Made by a program: the position numbers and the translations under genes
The notes under the pieces: generated by a model
What the model was told of the DNA's origin: nothing
What the model saw: only the letters and a program-made list of their open reading frames with translations
Database searches by the model: none
Origin: an uncultured Mycoplasmatota bacterium
GTDB lineage: Bacteria; Bacillota_I; Bacilli_A; RF39; UBA660
DNA length: 37,836 nt
Assembly (NCBI GenBank): GCA_948470005.1
Contig: CAOKNI010000008.1
Span: 1 to 37,836, forward strand
Direction of reading: 5' to 3'
Part shown: positions 19,201-27,583 of the stretch, piece after piece
How the letters are laid out: each line of letters opens with the position of its first letter
How positions within the stretch are numbered: position 1 is the first letter of the stretch

Positions 19201-20546
19201 TAATCATATACTATTGTGTTCATTTTATCTTTTACATAATAAAATATTCCAACTGGATCAACAACTTTTCTAGCAATTAATGTATCAAAGATATCATAGC
19301 TATATAATGTTTTCAATTTTAATTTTTCAGGTTTAAATTGTATTGTTGCCTCAATAATTTTATCCATCGAGTCATTAGTAGAATATTCCCAAAACAGCTT
19401 TTTAACATGATTTATTTCTTTGCTTAAATCAGGAAATTTGTAGTCTTTAAGCATTTTTAATAATCCATCAAAAGTTTTGCATTTAGGGCCAATAGTTACT
19501 TCATCATAGCCCATTGGATAGTCTAAATCGGTTGGCTCAAAATCAAAGTTATATCTAATAAAATTTTTAGTTCCAATGGCAACAAAATCAGTAAAAATAG
19601 AAGAGAAATCATATATGCATAAATCAACTTTGTCTAATATCTCGTAAAAATCTTTTTTATTATCCCAGAAACATAACCATTTATTATTCTTATATTTTTC
19701 TTTAGCATTAATAAAAGTTGACTCTTTTTCTAATAAAGGATGCATTTTAAAAATAAATAATATATGATTTTTACGACAAACTTCGATTAATTTCTCAATA
19801 TCTGGAATAGCATTAATAAATAATTCTTCTTTTTGATTGTTACGATATGTAGGAGTATATGCAACAACTTTGGTATCACTTGGAAGGTTATTCCATATGT
19901 CTGAAGTTTTAAATGTTGCTACTCTTTCAAAACCACTTTGATAAATACACCTTGGATATCCTGCTCTAATAATCTGATTTTTTGTCAGTCCTAATTGTTT
20001 AGTTGCAATATCTTCTATTAATTTTGAAGGAGCTAAATATATTTCATTTTCACGATAATATTTATTTTTTCCAATATATTTTTTGGCTATTTCTTCTAAA
20101 AGCAACCCATCATTTATACTTCTTTCGACATCTTTGACACCACCAACTCCATGCCATAAATTTAAATATTTACAGTGTTCTAAACCTACTGGAATATCCA
20201 TTTTTACTTGCTCACATACAAGTACACCAGTCTTAGCTGCGGCTAGTTCTGCTTCCATTGAGCCTATTTGATAAGCTCTAAAACCAATATTACGTATATC
20301 TTCTATAAGTTTTAAGTCATCACAAATCCAATAAGCTTCTATATCTTTGCGGTATTTATTTATATACATAAAAAGATATTTTGGATTTCCACGAAAATCA
20401 TTACTATATTGTCCAGCACAGAATGCCCACACTTTATTGGGGTTTTCATTTTTTATATCAATAGTTACTTCTCTTTTAGATGGAGTTTTAGAAAGCTTTA
20501 AGATGTTTTTAGCCTTTTTTAGCAAAATGATTGTACTTTTTTTCAT
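16209..20546 (-). CDS. giant TagF / HAD / TagF-like fusion protein
   Basis: 1445 residues. Residues about 40-400 are a CDP-glycerol glycerophosphotransferase module: WHG at 131-133, YTPTYRNN, FKMHPL, YDFSSIFTDF. Residues about 414-630 are a HAD phosphatase-like domain: DIFDT (Asp418, Asp421), ISD at 544-546, Lys580, GDNEHSD. Residues about 650-1090 form the region often found with HADs in polysaccharide loci (YFISRDGHNLKKIAD, IIEYWGRGYTQ). Residues about 1105-1440 look like a second transferase module, but the HG motif is absent and TDYSS is DYRDTAFE, so it is probably not catalytic. It likely builds or trims a phosphate-containing surface polymer. It has its own promoter and a terminator shared with the convergent gene. 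Confidence 0.85.
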   Translation of the reverse strand: MKKSTIILLKKAKNILKLSKTPSKREVTIDIKNENPNKVWAFCAGQYSNDFRGNPKYLFMYINKYRKDIEAYWICDDLKLIEDIRNIGFRAYQIGSMEAELAAAKTGVLVCEQVKMDIPVGLEHCKYLNLWHGVGGVKDVERSINDGLLLEEIAKKYIGKNKYYRENEIYLAPSKLIEDIATKQLGLTKNQIIRAGYPRCIYQSGFERVATFKTSDIWNNLPSDTKVVAYTPTYRNNQKEELFINAIPDIEKLIEVCRKNHILFIFKMHPLLEKESTFINAKEKYKNNKWLCFWDNKKDFYEILDKVDLCIYDFSSIFTDFVAIGTKNFIRYNFDFEPTDLDYPMGYDEVTIGPKCKTFDGLLKMLKDYKFPDLSKEINHVKKLFWEYSTNDSMDKIIEATIQFKPEKLKLKTLYSYDIFDTLIARKVVDPVGIFYYVKDKMNTIVYDYPEYLVANFPEIRHDAESNIREYYNRTIIERNDIRCEISLDEIYDRIKVMYNLTNEATAALKKLEIEAELDNVLPITENIEKLQEHHKNGDEIVLISDMYLPEEIIKQMLAKADPDLVNYDLYLSSTLGYQKSRKTLYLEVYKKYGVEYNFEKWIHTGDNEHSDIKMARSLNIETNRCYKLNFNEYELDLIKSIGTYDAYLIAGAMARFRKNHPTIKAQFVYSYVSLLFVPYVYWAIHDSKESNYENIYFISRDGHNLKKIADKINELEDLKLNMKYIYASRKTWRVPSFIDHIDIDFWGSGHGNFSDVSNFKNLLKALTMTEKAFNEVFPQLRYLKKQNKITPKERWALVKIFEESLEYKDYLLKKAAELRKSTCGYLAQEMDINQNFSIIEYWGRGYTQENFTRLWHSVTGKEEPVVFYYSRSTLPTEGANVRKNYVVNSSEQKFIEAIFNCINYKSIEKYKSINNKWVPEIVEKDCDLELFKALEKYLVEFAEEYVKINLLNRDALGRSLINFAINYYNNKPNWEGFVKILGEMQDSVQIYGDIKDFAPMLTNDDIEKLSTGKLKIDNLTKNITISFKRTCTEVKKKLLAMYQTTDNDKIVLNKMLNEKEMKSIKELNKKHKETIKDSINLNHHYQLMIKKTKVKDKILVITSKARFGNIDYKCLFEALKKQKKFEVQKLALKAKNISNKQLATYLAESKYIILKGPMAKFHEVQFRNENKTIVLTENALHYFNKGLAVLTNNKTKDAITKYEFEMETNIIPVSSERIINKYSKIYNVKDETKMLATGCVLTDCYFDKKQKEDLRKSLNIAFPESKNKKVICYIPYERYKAKSKHLNFLNLKQLEENFKDEYVVIINRQKKNADYTNILNINGFSKDLTDTFNIREQMMMADIIIGDYRDTAFESPLLNVPVFISDWDKGTINAKTNLQYDFNDIIYGVEITSTADLIDKIKNIAKHDYKIQNAFKKKYLTECKGKSAKNLVKYLVDNENNLSK

Positions 20547-20570
20547 AATTTTATAAACCTCACTTAAGTT

Positions 20571-20599
20571 ATATTATCACAAATAAACGTAAATATCAA
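20571..20599 (-). promoter_or_regulatory. promoter of the TagF/HAD fusion gene
   Basis: Minus strand: -35 TTGATA (20594-20599), 17-base spacer, -10 TAATAT (20571-20576), then AGTGAGG before the ATG at 20546. Confidence 0.65.
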
Positions 20600-20641
20600 T
20601 TGAATTCCGTTAGTATGATTGCATAAACTTAATTCTTAAAT

Positions 20642-20675
20642 AAAAAAAACATCTCTTAATTAAGAAATGCTTTTT
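20642..20675 (-). terminator. terminator of the tarI-like operon
   Basis: CATCTCTTAATTAAGAAATG folds into an imperfect hairpin. On the minus strand it is preceded by an A run and followed by eight T, just after the epimerase stop. Confidence 0.7.
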
Positions 20676-20683
20676 GGATTTAA

Positions 20684-21742
20684 TTAAAATAATTCCTCTT
20701 CTAAATGAATTAGAGTTCTGGTAAAACCATCTTTAATATTATATCTTGGTTTCCAACCTAATTCACTTCTTATTTTTTTACTAGATAAGATGCCCATTTT
20801 AAAGGCTGCACATCCCGTTTGTTCATTTTCAATTTCAAAAATTAGTTTTAAATTATATTCTGGGTGAATAGTAACTAGCGTTTCGGCTAACTCCTTAATT
20901 GAAGTTTTGGAGTTTTCATCCGAAATGTTATAAACTAACTCTTTGGAATTTAATAAAACTAGTAAAATAGCTAACACAACATCACTGATATAAGTATAAG
21001 TGCGGACTGAGGAGCCATCACTTTTTAAAACGATATTTTCTTTATGAATGACATTATTTAAGAAGTCTGCTTGAACGCGTCCATCATAGATAGACATACC
21101 AGGACCATAAGTATGAGCAAGACGAACTATTTTAGTGTTTAAGTTATATTCATCTTTATAACTAGCACATAAATTCTCAGCGGCTTTTTTACCTTCGGCA
21201 TAACCATTTCGAGGTACTAAAGGATTAACCTGACCAAGTAAGCCATCTTCGGTAAATATTTCTTGATTAGGCATTGGTTCGCCATAAATTTCCCTAGAAG
21301 AAATAAAGATATAACCAAGAGAATTTTTTTCTTGAGCAAGTTTTAGGGTATAAGCTGTTCCTAAAGTATTGGCTAAATTTGTTTCAACAGGATGTTCCCG
21401 CATAATTTTAGGACTCGCAGGTGATGCCGCATGAATAATGTAATCAACATCCCCTTCTATTTCAAATGGGTTAGTGACATCATGAATGATTACCTCGGTG
21501 TTAGAGTGATTTTTAATAAACTCATCTAATTTACTAGCATTTCTTAAAACCAACCTTATTTTAATATTAGTTTTATATTCTTCATTTAAATTAATAAAAG
21601 TATAAGTTAAGTATGAGCCAATCATGCCTGATGCGCCCGTGATTAAAACACTTTTGTTTTTTAGCTTACTGACTAATTCTTTTTCACCAAAGTCTTTAAT
21701 AATATTTTTAATATCTTCTTTTACTATTTTAGTATATTTCAT
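20684..21742 (-). CDS. NAD-dependent epimerase/dehydratase (extended SDR)
   Basis: 352 residues. NAD-binding TGASGMIGSYL at about 35-45, HAASPASP, SSREIYGEP, and the catalytic YAEGK (Tyr-x3-Lys). The nearest families act on nucleotide sugars (UDP-glucuronate decarboxylase, dTDP-glucose dehydratase relatives). It is last in an operon with an IspD/TarI-like cytidylyltransferase, so it may change a CDP-linked or phosphorylated sugar or polyol (inference). GAGGATAAA precedes the ATG, 12 bases after the GDPD-like stop. Confidence 0.88.
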   Translation of the reverse strand: MKYTKIVKEDIKNIIKDFGEKELVSKLKNKSVLITGASGMIGSYLTYTFINLNEEYKTNIKIRLVLRNASKLDEFIKNHSNTEVIIHDVTNPFEIEGDVDYIIHAASPASPKIMREHPVETNLANTLGTAYTLKLAQEKNSLGYIFISSREIYGEPMPNQEIFTEDGLLGQVNPLVPRNGYAEGKKAAENLCASYKDEYNLNTKIVRLAHTYGPGMSIYDGRVQADFLNNVIHKENIVLKSDGSSVRTYTYISDVVLAILLVLLNSKELVYNISDENSKTSIKELAETLVTIHPEYNLKLIFEIENEQTGCAAFKMGILSSKKIRSELGWKPRYNIKDGFTRTLIHLEEELF

Positions 21743-21754
21743 TTTATCCTCTTT

Positions 21755-22636
21755 CTAATTTATAGGTTTTAAAAAATCTGTTCCTATTAAATCAACGATG
21801 TTAGAGTTACTATTAGCTTTTTTTTCATTATTTATAGTATAAACGTAAATCATTAAGCCTTTTTTCTTCATATAATAAGCCAAGTCTTTGTCATAATTAC
21901 CGCTTGCAACTGTAATACTTGTGATTTTATTATCTTTACAAAATTTAGCAAATTTTTTCTTTCCTTTTATAGATTTCTCTCTTTTAGCATCTTCTTGCCA
22001 AACCATATTTATAAGCTTAAAATCATATTCTTTTTTGATAGCATTTATCATTTTCGTAGTATAGCCTGTTACAATTAATCTTTGTAGTATTTTATCATCA
22101 TTATTAGCTTCTTTTACTAACTCTTTATAAATAGTAGTGGTTTCTTTAGCACTTTTAGTTCCAATATCTATCATTACATAGATATCTTTATGCTTTTTCA
22201 TAAAATCTAATAAATCTAAAAAACTCATTGTTGTATATTTATTTTTAATTTTACTACTCATAAATGTTTCATAATTCAAAATGTTTTTTGTAGCATTATA
22301 TTCCCATCCTAAAAATTCCTCATAATCAGTTTTTCCCCAACCAGAGATTAATACTAATTTATTGTCACTTGTGAGTCTTATATCTGCTTCAAAAAATTTA
22401 AATCCGGCTTTATACGACGACTCTAATGCTTCTTTACTATTTGTAAAGCGATTTTTATCAATACCGCCCAAAGCATGTGCAAAATAATTATTTTCAGATA
22501 CTGCAATTTTATAATTAACTACCGTCATATTTAAAATATAATAAATGATTAAAAATACAATTATAATTATTGGCAAGGCTATTAAGGTATATTTTAACCA
22601 AAGTGACATCCTTTTATCTTTATTTTTTACAGCCAT
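21755..22636 (-). CDS. membrane-anchored GDPD-like protein, second catalytic His missing
   Basis: 293 residues. One membrane helix at about 15-37, then an outside domain of the glycerophosphodiester phosphodiesterase fold. The first His (His54 in FAHALGG), Glu83 and Asp85 (FFEADIRLTSD) are kept. The second catalytic His, in LVLTHGF in the paralogue at 26235-27185, is SerGly here (LVLISGW). Hydrolysis of glycerophosphodiesters is therefore doubtful; binding of poly(glycerol phosphate) or altered chemistry is possible. Its start overlaps the 3' end of the GT2/TagF gene by 17 bases. It lies in the tarI-like operon. Confidence 0.8.
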   Translation of the reverse strand: MAVKNKDKRMSLWLKYTLIALPIIIIVFLIIYYILNMTVVNYKIAVSENNYFAHALGGIDKNRFTNSKEALESSYKAGFKFFEADIRLTSDNKLVLISGWGKTDYEEFLGWEYNATKNILNYETFMSSKIKNKYTTMSFLDLLDFMKKHKDIYVMIDIGTKSAKETTTIYKELVKEANNDDKILQRLIVTGYTTKMINAIKKEYDFKLINMVWQEDAKREKSIKGKKKFAKFCKDNKITSITVASGNYDKDLAYYMKKKGLMIYVYTINNEKKANSNSNIVDLIGTDFLKPIN

Positions 22637-25256
22637 TTTTTACCTCTATTACTTCTTCATATATTCTTTTACAATTATTATAATCATGATATTTGAAAAA
22701 TTTATCAATTCTTTTTTTGTATTTGTCTTTAATTTCACAGTTATTTTTCATATAATCACATAAAGAATTTACTAATTCGTTATTTGTATGAACTATTTCA
22801 CCTAAAGACATAGTTTCATATTTATATGCTCCTTCTTCATATGATGGGGGAAGTTCATGTGGATGAAAATAAATTATAGGTTTGTACATGTAGGCGAAAT
22901 CAAATTGAACTCCTGAATAATCTGTCACCATAAGGCTTGATTCAGTTAATATTTTTTCATAATTTAAATCCTCAGTTGCAGCTAAAAGTTCAACATTCGC
23001 ATTTTTATCAAAGTCTTCCATCTGAGGACTAGTGCAAGGATGCAATAAATAAATTATTTTATAATTATACTTTTTAGCCGCGGCAATAAGTTTTTCGTTA
23101 TTTATGAGAGAATTGTATATTTGGAAATAATCAGAATTTTTAAAATTTTTATTATAGACACGGCCACTGGATATATTAACCACAGGAGTTGCCAAATAGT
23201 TACGCCAAGTTGGAGTGATCAGAATTTGCTTTTTGTCATTATTTTTTAGGCCATCATACCTTGGACTTCCTGTAACATGAAGAATGTCTTCATAGCCTGT
23301 ATAAGCATATTCTTTATTAGTGAGATTTTCTTTTTCAACTTCACTAGCGAGGAAAAAACCTTTTAAATTATCATTAATGCGATTTACTAAGTTAGGAATA
23401 TATTGAACACTTAAGCCATGCTGAATACAAACATTTACATTATTATATAAATCTCGGAAATACATCTCAGTAGAATCATCAAATGAATGATGTTTAGTAC
23501 TACTATTATGGGTTTCAAAAACAATATTGCTATTTAAAAATAATAGTTTATGTTTAAGAGTACCATAGACAACATAGTCTTTTCCTTCTTTTTTAAATCT
23601 GGCGGCATCCAAACAATCTTTATTTAAAATATAATATTTCTTAATACCATCTTTTTGGTTGCAAGCATAAGTATATAAGTATTCGCCATTGTCGCCACCT
23701 TTATAGATTTTATCTTCAAAAAGCCATATTTCTTTTTTAAAGAAAGGACGAGTTAAGAAATAGGTTATTCTAAGCATTGCCGATTTCTTGGCTAAGGCAT
23801 CTTTACGTATTAGACTTATTAAATACTTAAGCTCTCTTTTTAAATGACGCATTTTACTATCAGGTAAAACTAAAATACTTGAATTCCGATAATTTAGATT
23901 AAAACCATTAACAGCCCAATATGAATTTTTATAATTATTGAGACGTGCTAGAGGTTTATTAAAGTTTAGAGCAAGTTTAAGAGAATTAGACTCATGTTCT
24001 AAATAAAACTCAATGTATTCTTTATTATTCTTTTTAACTAAAGGTATGCTTACATCAAAAACATAATTTTCATAGATTTTTTCGCCAAAAGCACGGTAAT
24101 CAGAATATAAATAATTTTTGGTAACGTATGTTTTTTTATTGTTATACATTATGTAAATTTTTAATTTATCTTCATCAAATGGGAAAGGATAACTAGCAGT
24201 AATATGAAGAGTATTATTATTTATTTCCATTAAGAATATTTTTATTTTGGTTGATGAAGCATTAAATAAAACTGTATTATTATGAACAATATAAATTCCA
24301 TTTTCAAATGAACGATAATTGTTTTTTTCTTCGTTATATTTTAACTTTAATAAATAGTAATTTACTAATTTATTACCTGGAGTATTCATTATGGCAGCAT
24401 CATTAATATCTTTTAAAGAAGTTTTAGCATGTTCATAAAATTTATCTAATTCTTGCTTATTTAGAATATGCTTATTTTTAGAATTAACATTACTATTAAT
24501 AACATTTTTTAAAACATACATTATAATACTAGAAATATAATTTAATAAACATCCATATTCTTTAGTCGAATAGTTTTTAATTTCAGCAATATAATCAAAC
24601 ACTTTTTGATACCATGTTAAATCATATTCCTCACTTGGGCGGTCAAGTGATGTTTCAAGAGGATTTGCACTTATCAGTTTAAGAGATCTTAAAGAGCGAT
24701 ATCCGCCATTTAAAGTTATAAGTTTTGTTAAAAAGCAAGTTTCTTCATAATATGCTAAATCTTTTTTGCTTGGTGATAGTTTTTCGAGAAGCTTTTTACT
24801 TATAATAGTGGAATTTAAATGAATCCAAACTAAATTATTATTTTCTTCTATGTTAACGATTTTATTATTGCGTAAATTTTTATTTAAAGAATAAGCCTCA
24901 TTATTATAGATTATAGGGCATACAAAAAGGGAACTATTACTATTGATAGCATTAAATATTATTTCTCTCGCATTTTCACTATAAGCATCGCCCTCATTTA
25001 GAAAAGCAATATAATCAAAACCAACATTTTGAGAAATGTTATAGTATATTTCTTTAAGACTTTCATATTCGAAAGTTTGATATTTGTTTTCTTTGATATA
25101 TTTTTTTAATTCTGCATCGTAGCCTTTTTTAATAGCAACGATAATTTCATTAGGATTAAATCCTACTTTAGTTAAATTATTAACACTATATTTAATTTTT
25201 GATATATCATTTTCTTTTGATATTACTGTTATAATTGCTTTTTTTTCTGTTTCCAT
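22620..25256 (-). CDS. GT2-like / CDP-glycerol glycerophosphotransferase fusion
   Basis: 878 residues. The first 280 or so resemble a family 2 glycosyltransferase (KAIITVISKEND start), but the metal site reads FLNEGDAY instead of a DxD or DD motif. The middle (about 280-500) looks like a beta-rich linker domain. The C-terminal part is a TagF-type transferase: QHGLSVQYIPN with His613, ITPTWRNYL, LLHPCTSP, TDYSGVQFDFAYMYKPIIYF. It probably polymerises a polyol-phosphate chain at the membrane. Ribosome binding site GGAGG. It is second in the operon after the cytidylyltransferase that may make its donor. Confidence 0.9.
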   Translation of the reverse strand: METEKKAIITVISKENDISKIKYSVNNLTKVGFNPNEIIVAIKKGYDAELKKYIKENKYQTFEYESLKEIYYNISQNVGFDYIAFLNEGDAYSENAREIIFNAINSNSSLFVCPIIYNNEAYSLNKNLRNNKIVNIEENNNLVWIHLNSTIISKKLLEKLSPSKKDLAYYEETCFLTKLITLNGGYRSLRSLKLISANPLETSLDRPSEEYDLTWYQKVFDYIAEIKNYSTKEYGCLLNYISSIIMYVLKNVINSNVNSKNKHILNKQELDKFYEHAKTSLKDINDAAIMNTPGNKLVNYYLLKLKYNEEKNNYRSFENGIYIVHNNTVLFNASSTKIKIFLMEINNNTLHITASYPFPFDEDKLKIYIMYNNKKTYVTKNYLYSDYRAFGEKIYENYVFDVSIPLVKKNNKEYIEFYLEHESNSLKLALNFNKPLARLNNYKNSYWAVNGFNLNYRNSSILVLPDSKMRHLKRELKYLISLIRKDALAKKSAMLRITYFLTRPFFKKEIWLFEDKIYKGGDNGEYLYTYACNQKDGIKKYYILNKDCLDAARFKKEGKDYVVYGTLKHKLLFLNSNIVFETHNSSTKHHSFDDSTEMYFRDLYNNVNVCIQHGLSVQYIPNLVNRINDNLKGFFLASEVEKENLTNKEYAYTGYEDILHVTGSPRYDGLKNNDKKQILITPTWRNYLATPVVNISSGRVYNKNFKNSDYFQIYNSLINNEKLIAAAKKYNYKIIYLLHPCTSPQMEDFDKNANVELLAATEDLNYEKILTESSLMVTDYSGVQFDFAYMYKPIIYFHPHELPPSYEEGAYKYETMSLGEIVHTNNELVNSLCDYMKNNCEIKDKYKKRIDKFFKYHDYNNCKRIYEEVIEVKNGCKK

Positions 25257-25275
25257 TATGCCTCCATATGATTAA

Positions 25276-25305
25276 AACTTTTTACCAACTTAATGATAAA
25301 AAGTT
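25276..25305 (-). promoter_or_regulatory. intercistronic hairpin between the tarI-like and GT2/TagF genes
   Basis: A perfect 9-bp inverted repeat (AACTTTTTA / TAAAAAGTT) in a 71-base gap. Its T tail is short, so it may attenuate rather than terminate transcription, or protect the upstream mRNA. Confidence 0.4.
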
Positions 25306-25327
25306 CTAAGTTTTTTAAATGTAATTT

Positions 25328-26047
25328 TTAAGCAAAGATTGCTGAATCTTTCTTAGCTTCTAGTAGAGCTTTAAAAATATAATAGTCATCAGGGGTTGTT
25401 ATTTTGATATTATCACTTTTACCAAGAACAGTGTGCATCTCCTTACCATATTTAAGCATTAAAGTACAAGAGTCAATAACGTTGGTATTACCTTCTTCAA
25501 TTGCTTTGTTATGAACTTCAAATATATCTCTTAAATAAAAACTCTGAGGAGCTCTCGCTATACGACTTGTTTGTCTATCGGTAACACCTGTAACGATTCC
25601 TTCATCATTAACCATAGCTACAGTTTCTTTAGCTTCCACACAAGTGATGGCAGAACCAAATTTTTTAACGCTAGCAATATTGGCATCAATAAGCTCATCA
25701 TCAATAATTGGCCTTACACCATCATGAATTAAAACGATATCTTTATCACTTTCTGATATATCAACCGCGGCTCTAAGTCCTTTATAAATAGATTCTTGGC
25801 CTGTTTCACCCCCAGGGACAACGTTCCTTACTTTCGTAATATTAAATTTATTAATTATTTCCCAGCAATACTGTATCCACTCTTTAACACAAGCAATAAC
25901 AATAGCATCAATATTTTCATTTTTCTCAAACTTCTCTAAAGTGTGAATTAAAATAGGCTTATCATTTACTTCAAGAAATTGCTTTGGAGTACCTTTGGTT
26001 CTCATTCTGGTGCCAACGCCACCAGCAAAAATTACTGCAATATTCAT
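25328..26047 (-). CDS. IspD/TarI-family cytidylyltransferase
   Basis: 239 residues. Nucleotide-binding FAGGVGTRM, Lys in PKQF, KPILIHTLEKF, HDGVRP, APQSF and the late IKITTPDDY. KPILIHT and IKxTTPxD are closer to TarI (ribitol-5-phosphate cytidylyltransferase) than to housekeeping IspD, and the operon contains a TagF-type polymerase. The likely product is a CDP-activated polyol phosphate. No TarJ-type dehydrogenase is next to it; an epimerase is in the operon instead. A role as IspD in isoprenoid synthesis is the main alternative. It heads the operon, with AAAGGAG before the ATG. Confidence 0.85.
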   Translation of the reverse strand: MNIAVIFAGGVGTRMRTKGTPKQFLEVNDKPILIHTLEKFEKNENIDAIVIACVKEWIQYCWEIINKFNITKVRNVVPGGETGQESIYKGLRAAVDISESDKDIVLIHDGVRPIIDDELIDANIASVKKFGSAITCVEAKETVAMVNDEGIVTGVTDRQTSRIARAPQSFYLRDIFEVHNKAIEEGNTNVIDSCTLMLKYGKEMHTVLGKSDNIKITTPDDYYIFKALLEAKKDSAIFA

Positions 26048-26076
26048 ATAAATTCTCCTTTTTCTTTCTTAATGAT

Positions 26077-26105
26077 ATTTTACCACATCACTTTATTTTA
26101 TGCAA
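26077..26105 (-). promoter_or_regulatory. promoter of the tarI-like operon
   Basis: Minus strand: -35 TTGCAT (26100-26105), 17-base spacer, -10 TAAAAT (26077-26082), about 30 bases before the ATG. Confidence 0.65.
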
Positions 26106-26163
26106 CGAGTTATGGCATGGTTATTGTAGTAATTATTGCCACATTACCAATTACTAGCAATAC

Positions 26164-26194
26164 TTGACGTTTAACACCTTATTTTAAATATAAA
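26164..26194 (+). promoter_or_regulatory. putative promoter of the plus-strand GDPD-like gene
   Basis: TTGACG (26164-26169) and TATAAA (26189-26194), with a 19-base spacer that is longer than ideal. Confidence 0.45.
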
Positions 26195-26234
26195 ATAGTT
26201 TATTTTCAAGAGTCTTTGTGGTATGCTAATATAT

Positions 26235-27185
26235 ATGAAAAAAAGAAAGATTATAAGTATAGTTTTATGTTCTGTAACTTTTATAGGTAGTGTACTAGGC
26301 GTATATGGTATTTTTTCGTATGCTTATGATTTTACTCCTTATGCTAATGCTAGTACCAAAACAAGTACAAATAATGTTGTATATTTCCCATTCCATAGTA
26401 ATAAAACGTCTCTTTTTGAAAAATATATTGTATCAAGTTTAAATAATAAGGATAAATTTACTTATTATGCGAATAAAACTCAGAAAGTCGCCCATGCTGG
26501 AGGAGCTATAGATGGTCATGTACATAATAATAGCTTAGAAGCTCTTAATAAATCTTATAGTGAAGGTATTAGAATATTTGAAATAGATTTTTCTTATACG
26601 AGCGATGGACATTTGGTACTTACACATGGATTTACCGAAAATGATTATGCTAATGTTTGGGGTATTCCTTATGATGAAGAAAAATCTATTATGGATTATA
26701 AAACATTCAAAAAAACTAAAATGTTTGGAAAATATACCACTATGGATCTAGAAATGCTTGTCGAATTTATGAAGACTCATGAAGATGTTTATGTTATTCC
26801 TGATATAAAATACGGAGGAACGGCAATAATTGCCATTAAGGCTTATCATGATATAATAGATGCAATTGATGACCCGACGATTTTAAGTAGATTTTTTGGA
26901 GCTTTTTATAATACAAGAGCATATGAATATGTAAGTAAAATTTATAACTTTGAATTAAAAACACTTTTTGTTAAAGATAGTGCAAAAATAGAGTCAACAT
27001 ACGAATATTGTAAAAATAATAATATTCAGATGATGATTATAAATAAAAATATTTATACCAAAGAAGTTGCAGATTATTTTAAAGATAAAAATATTATTAT
27101 AAATGTCTATACTTTAAATAAAGCAAGTGATATTGATTATTATTTAAAACTGGGGGCAAATCTAGTTACTACTGATAATAAATAG
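26235..27185 (+). CDS. exported glycerophosphodiester phosphodiesterase-like protein
   Basis: About 316 residues. A basic start and hydrophobic helix (MKKRKIISIVLCSV and on) act as signal peptide or anchor. The GDPD fold follows with AHAGG (first His), FEIDFSYTSDGHLVLTHGF (Glu, Asp and second His all present), and VYTLN near the end. The Arg of the usual HRG is Ala. Such enzymes cut glycerophosphodiesters, including teichoic-acid chains. It is a paralogue of the protein at 21755-22636 but keeps the full catalytic set. The ATG at 26235 is preferred because it begins the signal sequence; one at 26223 is also in frame, and neither has a strong ribosome binding site. Confidence 0.82.
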   Translation: MKKRKIISIVLCSVTFIGSVLGVYGIFSYAYDFTPYANASTKTSTNNVVYFPFHSNKTSLFEKYIVSSLNNKDKFTYYANKTQKVAHAGGAIDGHVHNNSLEALNKSYSEGIRIFEIDFSYTSDGHLVLTHGFTENDYANVWGIPYDEEKSIMDYKTFKKTKMFGKYTTMDLEMLVEFMKTHEDVYVIPDIKYGGTAIIAIKAYHDIIDAIDDPTILSRFFGAFYNTRAYEYVSKIYNFELKTLFVKDSAKIESTYEYCKNNNIQMMIINKNIYTKEVADYFKDKNIIINVYTLNKASDIDYYLKLGANLVTTDNK

Positions 27186-27294
27186 TAAGTTTCGTTTAGT
27201 TTTAATTAGTTTAAATATTCTGGATGGTTAAAAACACAAAAATTAACCCAATTATGCCAAACGATATTCACTAATAGTATGATTAGATAGAAAA

Positions 27295-27390
27295 AATACT
27301 AAAAATATATCTAAAAAATGGGATCAGGCTTATAGAAATTGGGGACCTATTTTATCTGAATTATCTGTTATGTTTAATAATAGAATATAA
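27295..27390 (+). pseudogene. possible transposase fragment (IS256/mutator-like)
   Basis: In one frame SKKWDQAYRNWGPILSELSV and a few more residues recall the C-terminal helices of mutator-type transposases. It is bounded by stops and has no start. Another fragment in the same gap (KVPKYRG, then ISFTQNFLDTSNI) is broken by TAG and TGA. The rest of the 398-base gap 27186-27583 holds only the terminator below. The family call is weak. Confidence 0.3.
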
Positions 27391-27432
27391 AGTTCTTTGA
27401 AAATTAAATAGTATTGTTATTATTTAGATAAC

Positions 27433-27456
27433 AAAAAAGGAACTATCAAAGTTCCC
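27433..27456 (-). terminator. terminator of the TagO operon
   Basis: GGAACT / AGTTCC stem with a 5-base loop. On the minus strand it is followed by six T. It lies about 130 bases past the stop of the transferase gene. Confidence 0.7.
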
Positions 27457-27583
27457 AAATATCGTGGTTAGATATCATTTACACAGAATTTTTTAGACAC
27501 TTCTAATATTTGAAAGCTTGATGAAGTTATTCCTCCAAATATTGCTACTAGCATTCAAGAACAACACAAATATTAACATTTTT

